From Vandiemenella viatica (taxonomy: Eukaryota > Arthropoda > Insecta > Orthoptera > Morabidae), in NCBI GenBank assembly GCA_031002005.1, contig JARYHS010008074.1:284244231-284308230 (forward strand): 64,000 bases of DNA. Reading direction: 5' to 3'. Below the pieces are notes generated by a model. The model was not told the DNA's origin and did not search any database. It saw nothing but the letters and a program-made list of their open reading frames with translations. The number at the start of each line of letters is the position of its first letter. Position 1 is the first letter of the stretch. This document shows positions 11,636 to 21,655 of the stretch, piece by piece. The position numbers and the translations under genes were made by a program.

Positions 11636-12659
11636 ATGAAGAGAACATCTGGATTACTTGAGAAATTTTTTAACTCTTCTTCTGTTTCCACATCATCTAA
11701 AAGTTCGTTCTGCGGTGATAAAGAAAATGTTGTTGCAGCTGAACTAGCCCTTGCATATCACAATGTAAAACATAATTTGTCCTACAATAGGGTGGACTGT
11801 ACTATAAATTTGAATAAATTTATTTATGTCAATTCAGGTATTACAGGAATTAATCTAGTTAGAACAAAAATGGAAGCACTAGATACAAAGGTATTGGACC
11901 CACAAGCTATACAAAATGTAATAGATGATATTAATGCAGATAATTTATTTTACTGCTTACAAAAAACCCTAAAAAAAAAAAGTGTTTCCATTAGTCATAA
12001 AATCTTTTATGGCCAAAAATGGCATTCAAGAAAGTTGTTAGACTTTCCATAAATTAACAACTTTCCACATCCCACCACAGAGCCAGTCTCTTATATTGGG
12101 ATCAATGGAAATTGAATGTATTGTATACATTGTACGGAAATAGCAACGAATCTGCTAATGGTTTGTTTGGAGCAATTCTAAAGTCATTGGAGCAATACAA
12201 ATTATGTTTTCATGATGTATGTGGGTTAAGTGTTCACAATACAAATTCTAATTTTGGTGTCAACCATTCTTTATTTACAAATATGAGAGATTTGATGCAA
12301 AATTTGAATAAAGGAAATTGTCATGCACACATAGTGCATAATTTCGTGAGACATGCCATAAGGTTTTTATCATATAATTAGAAAATGTGATATTGAAAAT
12401 TTATGCTCATTTTTCTGCTGCTGTAAAAAGAGAGGAGCTGATAAGATCTATAGTGATGCTCAGCAACATTAAAAATGACATGATTGAAATTTATTTCCAT
12501 TTTTGTAGCCACATGTTAAATTTATTTAATAAAGACTTAAAATTTCTAGAAGGCAATTTCATTACAATTTTAGATATTTATGGGATTATGGTTAATCATA
12601 GAGATGGATTAGCGCAAAGGAATCAAGATCTCTTCTTTGGCTATGAAACATTTTTTTAA
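11636..12659 (+). pseudogene. hAT-like transposase, N-terminal and central parts
   Basis: Three consecutive frames belong to one ancestral transposase. Residues 1-139 from ATG 11636 include KENVVAAELALAYHNVKHNLSYN and GRTK-like text (LVRTKMEAL). The frame at 12112-12381 contains LSVHNTNSNFG and GNCHAHIVHN, the hAT segment with the first catalytic region and conserved CxAH. The frame at 12387-12659 continues the helical insertion domain. A stop at 12050-12052, an inserted LINE scrap and a frameshift break it. The gene is then interrupted at 12665 by the Penelope insertion and resumes at 19674. Confidence 0.65.
12053..12120 (+). repeat. Scrap of an RNase H LINE inside the hAT gene
   Basis: About 65 bp (CTTTCCACATCCCAC, GCCAGTCTCTTATATTGGG) match 60556-60615 and, reversed, 33375-33425. 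There the segment lies just upstream of the RNase H domain of a LINE. It coincides with the first break in the hAT reading frame. Confidence 0.55.
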
Positions 12660-12664
12660 AAAAT

Positions 12665-12678
12665 AATTAAACTGTTGT
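12665..12678 (+). repeat. Left target-site duplication of the Penelope insertion
   Basis: AATTAAACTGTTGT occurs here and at 19660-19673, flanking the Penelope block. The true length is about 10-14 bp, because the terminal GTTGT and TTAAT could also belong to the element ends. Confidence 0.7.
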
Positions 12679-12720
12679 AAAAAATACAGCAACCAGTCAC
12701 ACTATGATGGTGTTTATTAA

Positions 12721-12763
12721 ACCATTACCGGTTTCGAGCTATACCTGCTCATCTTCAGATGGT
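12721..12763 (-). ncRNA. Hammerhead ribozyme, inverted PLE copy
   Basis: On the minus strand the order is stem I ACCAT, core CTGAAGA, stem II GAGC/GCTC, core GAAAC, a very short stem III, GTA, then ATGGT closing stem I. This is the minimal hammerhead with tiny helix III known from Penelope-like elements. All core bases are intact. Cleavage is expected after the A of GTA. Confidence 0.75.
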
Positions 12764-13340
12764 TTGTAAATTTTACATCAACAAATGCAAATACAGGAAT
12801 GTATGGTTGTCCTACAGTAACAAAAGAAGTTTTTGTAAATGTTTACATCAACAAATGCATGGTTGTCCTACGGTAACAAAAGAAGTATTTGTTTTTTGAG
12901 ATTATAGTTTGTTATTATAGTTTGTTATTACTTACATTTTGTATCTGAATATATCCGAAAACCAAACTAAATCACTATAAATGCACATATTTATAAACAT
13001 GCGCTGCACTAGCACTGATGGATATGGATTTGAGCACACTGTGTTTGCCACCATTTCACACATGATACATAAATACACAGGATATACAAAGCAAAGAGGA
13101 CATATTACAAAGAAACAATATATAGCAAAGATGATTATATACAAAGAAGTTTACATAGTAACAAAGGTAAAATTAGACTGAATGTTATTTCGTTAAAATT
13201 ATAATGTGATACACCAGGATTTATAGATATAAAACACTAAAGGTTAATTGTACCATGATATGTATAGTATAAACAGAAATAATATATTTAATGCTACAAA
13301 TTAAATTTTACATTTAAGTATATATTATTATATTTTAAAT

Positions 13341-15626
13341 TTAGTCTGTGTTGGGTTTAACAAATAGTTCTAGAAAATTATATAGGAATGTTTTATTAGA
13401 TAGCTCTATCTGTTCATTTAATAAGTGGTTAGGCATTTTCTTGGCATGGATGTAGATTTCTATTTCTTCAAGCAGATCCATTTTTCTACCTTTATCAGCA
13501 ATATGTATTATCTGTAGGTTGTCATCTAAAGATGGTGGGGAATGTTTATCTTTAATAACATGGGCAGCAAAAGTGGACTTTTCTATATTTCCTAATCTGA
13601 TGGCATCTAAATGTTCTTTAAACCTTATGGAGAAGTTTCTGCCCGTTTGACCTATATATGCCTGAGAGCATGTAGTGCATGTTATTTTGTAAATGCCAGA
13701 TTTATTGTAGGGGGAATTATACAGTTGTGTGTTGTGGATGAGCTTATGCTGTAGCTTATTATCTGTATTGAAGCTGATAGTTATGTTAGTCTTACGAAAT
13801 AGGTTTGCAATTTTATAAGATACTTTACCTAAGAATGGGATGCTGGAGTACCTGGTTTTCTTGTTCAATGACTCGTGTGGCTCGCAGAAAGGGGATTGGT
13901 ATGTTTTTTGTGCATTGAAGAGAGTGATTTTATTTTTAATTTTGTGGGATAGGTATTCAACTATTGATGGTTTATATCCATTATTGTAAGCTATAGATTT
14001 TATTGTTTGTAATTCATTAATAAAGTCTGGTGTGTCCATGGGTATTTTGTGTGCGCGGTGGATAACATAGTTGAAAAAAGCCATTTTATGTTGTGTAGGG
14101 TGGTAAGAGCTACTGTTTATGACGAGATCAGTGGTGGTGGGCTTTCTATAGATTTGGAATCTATGCTTTTGGCAAACTTGGGTAATCTTTAGGTCAAGGA
14201 AGTTCAGGCAGCCATTATCTTGGTGTTCCACAGTAAATTTAATATTTTTGTGCATATTGCTCAGACCTTCAGCAAGAGCTTCAATCTCAGTATCTGTTCC
14301 ATTATATAGAAGAATCGTGTCGTCAACATATCTTTTATAGTAGATAATTTTTGGTATAAGGTGCCTGTTATTATTAAAAAATTTATTCTCAAGGTGGTTA
14401 ATATAAATGTCTGCAAGTAATCCTGAAAGGTTGTTTCCCATTGCAAGGCCATCAGTTTGTATGTATATTTTGTTATTGAAAGTGAAATAATTGTATGAAA
14501 GGATCAGAGAGAGTATCTCAATAAGCTCGTGTATTTCAGGTAGGGGTAATTTCTTGTATTTTAGTAGGTTGCTTTTTATAATTTCAACAGTATCTGTAAT
14601 TGGGATATTTGTATATAGATTGACAATATCAAGGGATGCAAATCTGGCAGTGGTAGGTATGGTGATGTCTTTGATATTTTCTATTAGTTGATAACTGTTT
14701 TTTACTGTGTATGTTTTTTCAAATGTATAGTTGTTTAGGAGGAGATCATTGAGTTTTATACTAATTTTGGATGCTGGACTGTTTTTAGAGTTCACAATGG
14801 GCCGTATAGGGTGATTAGCTTTATGTATTTTTGGTTGTGACCTTAATTTGGGAGCTGTGGGGTTCATGACAGTACATTGTTGAACTACATTGTCAGATAG
14901 GAGGAAAGTGCTTCTTTTGAGGAGCTTTTTGATTTCTTTTTGAAATTTAGGGGTAGGATCCTTTTTTATCTCTTGAATGGCATTATTATTAAAAAAGTCA
15001 ACTGTTTTATCAACATAGTCTGTCTTATACATGACAACTGCAGTATTACCTTTGTCTGCTTTGACAACAAGTGCATTATTATCATTTAGTTTTCTGTTAA
15101 TATTTGAGAGGGTTTTATAGTCATTATCTGTCTTGTGTGATGAATCATTATCTACTAACTCTTTGTTGATGATGTTGTTTGCTTTGGAGGCTAATAGGTT
15201 TCTTTCTCTGGGAGTAAGTTTGGCTGTATCACTGGCTATTTTTATGTTGGTAACTAAGTTTTTTAGATTTCTACTGTTAAGTGGAGGAGCAATATTGTGT
15301 TTAAGTCCTTTGTTTAGGAGGCATGATTCACTTTTGTTAAATATAATATTTGTTGTATTCAGCACACTATTGTAAAACTTATGCTGTGAGGTTGGTGGAG
15401 CATTACTGCTATTTTTGGTGGTGTTTGCTTTGAGTGCCATGAGTTTATTCTTATGTCTTAAAGCTATTATTTTTTGTTCTTTATTCAGCAAGTGGTCAAT
15501 GTATAAGAAAACGTAATCTAGCTGTATTGGAGAAAGGTATTTTCCTAGTTGAAGATGAAGTAGATACATTTGCCTATTGAGATGGTCTTTGGTTTTATAC
15601 TGTGTTTTAATTTCTGATTTTAACCA
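13341..15626 (-). pseudogene. Penelope RT/GIY-YIG ORF, 5'-truncated inverted copy
   Basis: The minus-strand frame (742 residues from an internal Met at 15569, open further to about 15626) is nearly identical to the full ORF at 16474-18933 but lacks its first 60 or so residues, because the copy is cut at the head-to-head junction. All catalytic motifs are present: SLDIVNLYTNIP, DGLAMGNNLSGLLAD, YKRYVDDTILL, and the C-terminal GIYKI...AYIGQTGR. Without the natural N-terminus it is unlikely to be a functional copy, although the domain part is uninterrupted. Confidence 0.85.
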
Positions 15627-15627
15627 A

Positions 15628-16453
15628 GAAAATGCCTAACCACTTATTAAATGAACAGATAGAGCTATCTAATAAAACATTCCTATATAATTTTCTAGAA
15701 CTATTTGTTAAACCCAACACAGACTAAATTTAAAATATAATAATATATACTTAAATGTAAAATTTAATTTGTAGCATTAAATATATTATTTCTGTTTATA
15801 CTATACATATCATGGTACAATTAACCTTTAGTGTTTTATATCTATAAATCCTGGTGTATCACATTATAATTTTAACGAAATAACATTCAGTCTAATTTTA
15901 CCTTTGTTACTATGTAAACTTCTTTGTATATAATCATCTTTGCTATATATTGTTTCTTTGTAATATGTCCTCTTTGCTTTGTATATCCTGTGTATTTATG
16001 TATCATGTGTGAAATGGTGGCAAACACAGTGTGCTCAAATCCATATCCATCAGTGCTAGTGCAGCGCATGTTTATAAATATGTGCATTTATAGTGATTTA
16101 GTTTGGTTTTCGGATATATTCAGATACAAAATGTAAGTAATAACAAACTATAATAACAAACTATAATCTCAAAAAACAAATACTTCTTTTGTTACCGTAG
16201 GACAACCATGCATTTGTTGATGTAAACATTTACAAAAACTTCTTTTGTTACTGTAGGACAACCATACATTCCTGTATTTGCATTTGTTGATGTAAAATTT
16301 ACAAACCATCTGAAGATGAGCAGGTATAGCCCGGAACCGGTAATGGTTTAATAAACACCATCATAGTGTGACTGGTTGCTGTATTTTTTACAACCCATAT
16401 TTGACATCACAGTCGCGGAAGTTCCACCAATCCATCATGGATAAAATATTATT
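15628..16453 (+). repeat. Penelope 5' pseudo-LTR
   Basis: This is a direct repeat of 18834-19659. It contains the last 33 or so codons of the ORF (ending FVKPNTD, stop at 15724-15726), the 3' UTR, and the hammerhead-bearing end. It precedes the full ORF, as in the partial tandem layout of Penelope elements. Confidence 0.85.
16305..16347 (+). ncRNA. Hammerhead ribozyme, mutated (5' pseudo-LTR)
   Basis: Same layout as the other two copies, but the second core reads GGAAC instead of GAAAC and stem II reads GCCC instead of GCTC. The core A change is expected to abolish cleavage. Confidence 0.65.
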
Positions 16454-16473
16454 AATGATACCTCGCCAGGTTC

Positions 16474-18933
16474 TTGGAATTATATATGCATTTAAAAAAA
16501 TGTAAACTTAAGCTAATGAAAACAAATTGCAGCATTAAATTTAACAAAGAATGTATAGTAATGAATGTTATCCCTAACTATATTAAGGTTAATATTAGTA
16601 ACAGTACTAAATCTGCTCAAATAGCGAAAAAGAAAAGTGAATTAATATGGTTAAAATCAGAAATTAAAACACAGTATAAAACCAAAGACCATCTCAATAG
16701 GCAAATGTATCTACTTCATCTTCAACTAGGAAAATACCTTTCTCCAATACAGCTAGATTACGTTTTCTTATACATTGACCACTTGCTGAATAAAGAACAA
16801 AAAATAATAGCTTTAAGACATAAGAATAAACTCATGGCACTCAAAGCAAACACCACCAAAAATAGCAGTAATGCTCCACCAACCTCACAGCATAAGTTTT
16901 ACAATAGAGTGCTGAATACAACAAATATTATATTTAACAAAAGTGAATCATGCCTCCTAAACAAAGGACTTAAACACAATATTGCTCCTCCACTTAACAG
17001 TAGAAATCTAAAAAACTTAGTTACCAACATAAAAATAGCCAGTGATACAGCCAAACTTACTCCCAGAGAAAGAAACCTATTAGCCTCCAAAGCAAACAAC
17101 ATCATCAACAAAGAGTTAGTAGATAATGATTCATCACACAAGACAGATAATGACTATAAAACCCTCTCAAATATTAACAGAAAACTAAATGATAATAATG
17201 CACTTGTTGTCAAAGCAGACAAAGGTAATACTGCAGTTGTCATGTATAAGACAGACTATGTTGATAAAACAGTTGACTTTTTTAATAATAATGCCATTCA
17301 AGAGATAAAAAAGGATCCTACCCCTAAATTTCAAAAAGAAATCAAAAAGCTCCTCAAAAGAAGCACTTTCCTCCTATCTGACAATGTAGTTCAACAATGT
17401 ACTGTCATGAACCCCACAGCTCCCAAATTAAGGTCACAACCAAAAATACATAAAGCTAATCACCCTATACGGCCCATTGTGAACTCTAAAAACAGTCCAG
17501 CATCCAAAATTAGTATAAAACTCAATGATCTCCTCCTAAACAACTATACATTTGAAAAAACATACACAGTAAAAAACAGTTATCAACTAATAGAAAATAT
17601 CAAAGACATCACCATACCTACCACTGCCAGATTTGCATCCCTTGATATTGTCAATCTATATACAAATATCCCAATTACAGATACTGTTGAAATTATAAAA
17701 AGCAACCTACTAAAATACAAGAAATTACCCCTACCTGAAATACACGAGCTTATTGAGATACTCTCTCTGATCCTTTCATACAATTATTTCACTTTCAATA
17801 ACAAAATATACATACAAACTGATGGCCTTGCAATGGGAAACAACCTTTCAGGATTACTTGCAGACATTTATATTAACCACCTTGAGAATAAATTTTTTAA
17901 TAATAACAGGCACCTTATACCAAAAATTATCTACTATAAAAGATATGTTGACGACACGATTCTTCTATATAATGGAACAGATACTGAGATTGAAGCTCTT
18001 GCTGAAGGTCTGAGCAATATGCACAAAAATATTAAATTTACTGTGGAACACCAAGATAATGGCTGCCTGAACTTCCTTGACCTAAAGATTACCCAAGTTT
18101 GCCAAAAGCATAGATTCCAAATCTATAGAAAGCCCACCACCACTGATCTCGTCATAAACAGTAGCTCTTACCACCCTACACAACATAAAATGGCTTTTTT
18201 CAACTATGTTATCCACCGCGCACACAAAATACCCATGGACACACCAGACTTTATTAATGAATTACAAACAATAAAATCTATAGCTTACAATAATGGATAT
18301 AAACCATCAATAGTTGAATACCTATCCCACAAAATTAAAAATAAAATCACTCTCTTCAATGCACAAAAAACATACCAATCCCCTTTCTGCGAGCCACACG
18401 AGTCATTGAACAAGAAAACCAGGTACTCCAGCATCCCATTCTTAGGTAAAGTATCTTATAAAATTGCAAACCTATTTCGTAAGACTAACATAACTATCAG
18501 CTTCAATACAGATAATAAGCTACAGCATAAGCTCATCCACAACACACAACTGTATAATTCCCCCTACAATAAATCTGGCATTTACAAAATAACATGCACT
18601 ACATGCTCTCAGGCATATATAGGTCAAACGGGCAGAAACTTCTCCATAAGGTTTAAAGAACATTTAGATGCCATCAGATTAGGAAATATAGAAAAGTCCA
18701 CTTTTGCTGCCCATGTTATTAAAGATAAACATTCCCCACCATCTTTAGATGACAACCTACAGATAATACATATTGCTGATAAAGGTAGAAAAATGGATCT
18801 GCTTGAAGAAATAGAAATCTACATCCATGCCAAGAAAATGCCTAACCACTTATTAAATGAACAGATAGAGCTATCTAATAAAACATTCCTATATAATTTT
18901 CTAGAACTATTTGTTAAACCCAACACAGACTAA
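16474..18933 (+). CDS. Penelope-like reverse transcriptase with GIY-YIG endonuclease
   Basis: An intact 819-residue ORF encodes the single protein of a Penelope-like retroelement, which copies element RNA into DNA at a nick made by its own endonuclease. RT motifs are SLDIVNLYTNIP (motif A, near residue 390), TDGLAMGNNLSGLLAD (motif B) and YKRYVDDTILL (YVDD near residue 491). The C-terminal GIY-YIG domain starts near residue 700 (SGIYKITCTTC, with the family's Cys pair, then AYIGQTGRNFSIRFKEH with the catalytic Arg and His). The N-terminal 150 residues are Lys-rich, as in relatives. Start at 16474 is the first Met after the leading pseudo-LTR. No lesion is seen, so this could be an active copy. 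Confidence 0.92.
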   Translation: MELYMHLKKCKLKLMKTNCSIKFNKECIVMNVIPNYIKVNISNSTKSAQIAKKKSELIWLKSEIKTQYKTKDHLNRQMYLLHLQLGKYLSPIQLDYVFLYIDHLLNKEQKIIALRHKNKLMALKANTTKNSSNAPPTSQHKFYNRVLNTTNIIFNKSESCLLNKGLKHNIAPPLNSRNLKNLVTNIKIASDTAKLTPRERNLLASKANNIINKELVDNDSSHKTDNDYKTLSNINRKLNDNNALVVKADKGNTAVVMYKTDYVDKTVDFFNNNAIQEIKKDPTPKFQKEIKKLLKRSTFLLSDNVVQQCTVMNPTAPKLRSQPKIHKANHPIRPIVNSKNSPASKISIKLNDLLLNNYTFEKTYTVKNSYQLIENIKDITIPTTARFASLDIVNLYTNIPITDTVEIIKSNLLKYKKLPLPEIHELIEILSLILSYNYFTFNNKIYIQTDGLAMGNNLSGLLADIYINHLENKFFNNNRHLIPKIIYYKRYVDDTILLYNGTDTEIEALAEGLSNMHKNIKFTVEHQDNGCLNFLDLKITQVCQKHRFQIYRKPTTTDLVINSSSYHPTQHKMAFFNYVIHRAHKIPMDTPDFINELQTIKSIAYNNGYKPSIVEYLSHKIKNKITLFNAQKTYQSPFCEPHESLNKKTRYSSIPFLGKVSYKIANLFRKTNITISFNTDNKLQHKLIHNTQLYNSPYNKSGIYKITCTTCSQAYIGQTGRNFSIRFKEHLDAIRLGNIEKSTFAAHVIKDKHSPPSLDDNLQIIHIADKGRKMDLLEEIEIYIHAKKMPNHLLNEQIELSNKTFLYNFLELFVKPNTD

Positions 18934-19659
18934 ATTTAAAATATAATAATATATACTTAAATGTAAAATTTAATTTGTAGCATTAAATATATTATTTCTG
19001 TTTATACTATACATATCATGGTACAATTAACCTTTAGTGTTTTATATCTATAAATCCTGGTGTATCACATTATAATTTTAACGAAATAACATTCAGTCTA
19101 ATTTTACCTTTGTTACTATGTAAACTTCTTTGTATATAATCATCTTTGCTATATATTGTTTCTTTGTAATATGTCCTCTTTGCTTTGTATATCCTGTGTA
19201 TTTATGTATCATGTGTGAAATGGTGGCAAACACAGTGTGCTCAAATCCATATCCATCAGTGCTAGTGCAGCGCATGTTTATAAATATGTGCATTTATAGT
19301 GATTTAGTTTGGTTTTCGGATATATTCAGATACAAAATGTAAGTAATAACAAACTATAATAACAAACTATAATCTCAAAAAACAAATACTTCTTTTGTTA
19401 CCGTAGGACAACCATGCATTTGTTGATGTAAACATTTACAAAAACTTCTTTTGTTACTGTAGGACAACCATACATTCCTGTATTTGCATTTGTTGATGTA
19501 AAATTTACAAACCATCTGAAGATGAGCAGGTATAGCTCGAAACCGGTAATGGTTTAATAAACACCATCATAGTGTGACTGGTTGCTGTATTTTTTACAAC
19601 CCATATTTGACATCACAGTCGCGGAAGTTCCACCAATCCATCATGGATAAAATATTATT
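18834..19659 (+). repeat. Penelope 3' pseudo-LTR
   Basis: This direct repeat of 15628-16453 includes the ORF C-terminus, 3' UTR, hammerhead and the end motif ATGGATAAAATATTATTAA. The element's right boundary meets the target-site duplication at 19660. Confidence 0.85.
19511..19553 (+). ncRNA. Hammerhead ribozyme, intact (3' pseudo-LTR)
   Basis: Stem I ACCAT pairs with ATGGT. Core CTGAAGA is followed by stem II GAGC/GCTC with loop AGGTATA, then core GAAAC, a two-base-pair stem III, and GTA at the predicted cleavage site. All conserved core positions match. Such short-stem-III hammerheads in Penelope elements are thought to act best as tandem dimers. Confidence 0.75.
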
Positions 19660-19673
19660 AATTAAACTGTTGT

Positions 19674-20304
19674 CTTCACCAGCACTGACTAGGGAAACTC
19701 ACGTGGATTTTTTTATTATTTATTGACAAAGCATTAGAGTACCTAAATGAATGGTTTGATTTTAATGACACAAACTGCTTATTTACACTTGGCAATGTTG
19801 AATATGATAATTTTGTTAACATAATAGAAAATTTTAAACTACAGAAACTTAATATAGATATGGATGATCTTTATAGAGAAATTGCTTTACTATACAAACT
19901 TTATGATCAGATATATCGTTTTAAACGTTTAGAGGAATTACCTACTACACAAAATTGGCAGTATTTAATCCGTTTGATGATAATTTTTTAAACTTGTATA
20001 ATTTTATTTTTACTGTCTATTCCCGCCACGTCAGCATTCACAGAGGGAGTGTTTTCTGTAATGAATAGCAAATGGCGAGACGAAAGAAACAAAGCGTCTC
20101 TGAATATGTATTACTTATTTACTTTAACACAAATATAGATTGTAAAGATGCTGTGCAATTGTTTAGCAGTGATAATAATTTGATAAAACTTGCGGAAAGC
20201 AATAAAAATATGTTTTTAAACATAATAACAACGAAAAATAAATTGTACTATATTTTGACACTATGTACCCTTTTTCCCTTACCTTTAAACATCAATGAAC
20301 TTTA
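19674..20304 (+). pseudogene. hAT-like transposase, C-terminal part
   Basis: This continues the gene begun at 11636, on the far side of the Penelope insertion. Translations give KALEYLNEWFDFND, then LYREIALLYKLYDQIYRF, then SIPATSAFTEGVFSVMNSKW followed by RDERNKAS. The last is the hAT C-terminal dimerisation motif, with the usual Ser-Val-Met-Asn stretch. Frameshifts and stops occur between these pieces, notably near 19970-20010. The final frame runs to TAA at 20303-20305. With the N-terminal pieces it reconstructs the domain order of a hAT transposase, but no complete frame remains. Confidence 0.7.
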
Positions 20305-20309
20305 ATCTA

Positions 20310-20785
20310 TATCTATAAAACTAAAACCAGATAAATTTGTACTGGAAAAACTCAGAAAATGCTAAGAAGATTTCGATGGGGTTTTTAATGTTTTAAAGCT
20401 TAGAACCTCATTTGATTTGATTTGTATGTCTTACGTTTCAAAGTTACATAATGCCGAAATATTAAATGAAATTCTGAACGTATGGTGACAAATACCAAAG
20501 ATAGATCGACTAGCTGTTCCAAACTCCGCACTAAATACACAACCACAATGTCTCTGGCCATGCATGAAATCAGTAAAGGCAGTTTAAAATAATAACAACT
20601 ATTTTGCACACTTAACGAAAGTTGAAATCCTTCATTTCGGGATGGCTGTATGGAATGAGAGAAAATCATAAAGAAAAAACAACAGAGATTTTCTTTGATC
20701 ACAATCTGTGTCAGCACATCTACAAAGTCTCTGGATATTATCTTTAGTGTTCCGTTCACAATAAAATGGCGCCACAATTTGTAAT
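20310..20785 (-). repeat. Right inverted repeat flanking the hAT-like element
   Basis: This is the inverted partner of 11160-11605, starting five bases after the hAT stop codon. Sequence beyond it runs straight into the poly-T (antisense poly-A) of an RTE LINE at 20832, so the outer end of the element may be lost. Confidence 0.6.
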
Positions 20786-20831
20786 TCTCTGAAACAAAAA
20801 GAGAATCTTATCTCGCTTAGTTCTTAATACT

Positions 20832-20863
<32 letters not shown>

Positions 20864-21472
20864 GTGCTGTCGTCAGTCTTTAGACTGGTTTGATGCAATC
20901 CTCCATCCCTTCCTATCCTGTGCTAACCTCTTCATTTCTACATACCCCTTATAACCCACGTCCTCAATTATCTGCTTCATATATTCTAATCTCTGTCTTC
21001 CTCTACAGTTCTTACCTTCCACTGTTCCCTCCACTAACAAATTAACCAATCCAGCATGTCTCAGAATATGACCTGTCTCTTCTTCCTGTAAGCTTCTTCC
21101 ATAAACTTCTTTTCTCACCCATCATTTCCAAAACTCGTTCATTTCTTACTATGTCTGTCCACCTAATTTTCAGCATTCTTCTATAGCACCACATTTCAAA
21201 TGCTTCAAGTTTCTTTCTTTCAGGTCCATGTTTCGCTTCCGTAAAGTGCTGTGCTCCACACATAGAGTTTTAAGAAGTTCTTTCTAATTCCTAGATCAAT
21301 ATTTGAAACTAAAAGGTTTCTCTTTTTCATGAAGGCTATTTTTGCTAGTGGTATTCTGCTTTTAACATCATTCCTGCTTCGGCCATCGGTTGTAATTTTG
21401 CTTCCCAAGTAACAGAACACACTCACTCTCCTATTGCTTCAGATCCTATTTTTATATTTAATCTGCTATAGT
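20832..21472 (-). mobile_element. RTE LINE 3' part with poly-A tail
   Basis: On the minus strand the end of RTE ORF2 is decayed over three frames (21426-21220, 21263-21042, 21118-20873). It reads SVFCYLGSKITTDGRSRND, SNIDLGIRKNFLKLYVWS, AFEMWCYRRMLKIRWTD, GRQRLEYMKQIIEDVGYKG. The stop is followed by ACTGACGACAGC and a T run on the plus strand (20832-20862), the antisense of a poly-A tail. At 21472 it breaks off in mid-element, and its continuation appears at 26391. Confidence 0.85.
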
Positions 21473-21655
21473 CCGCTTCACCAATTTAGTCCACTCAAGG
21501 TCACACAGTCTTGCCTCCATCCCCTGCCCGCACTGCCCCCTTTACCCTCAGTGTAGCCAGCGGTGTTGTCAAATGTTCTTCCACTGCCAGTCGGTTCGTA
21601 GATTTCGCTGCGGTCGGTTTTGTTTTGCTAGTTTAAAGATTATTATTTTGTCTTT

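Larger units (their letters stand above)
12679..19659. mobile_element. Compound Penelope-like element (inverted plus full copy)
   Basis: One insertion of about 7 kb contains a minus-strand copy (12679-15626: 3' UTR then ORF, 5' truncated) joined head-to-head to a plus-strand unit (15628-19659). That unit has a leading pseudo-LTR, a full ORF and a trailing pseudo-LTR. The head-to-head junction falls at TTAACCA/AGAAAATG with a few bases of microhomology. Partial tandem and inverted arrangements are characteristic of Penelope elements. The near identity of the copies (S versus R at one ORF position) points to a young insertion. It interrupts the hAT-like gene. Confidence 0.9.

Noticed and set aside
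14261..17783. Short frames antisense to, or in another frame of, the Penelope ORFs (for example 15133-15375 minus its mirror, 17583-17783)
   Set aside because: They overlap a long conserved RT ORF and recur only because the element is present twice.
12932..19342. Paired 66- and 70-residue frames in the Penelope 3' UTR (13181/12981, 15887-16136, 19093-19342)
   Set aside because: They lie in the repeated 3' UTR on opposite strands, with tyrosine/isoleucine-rich text from AT-rich DNA and no family resemblance.
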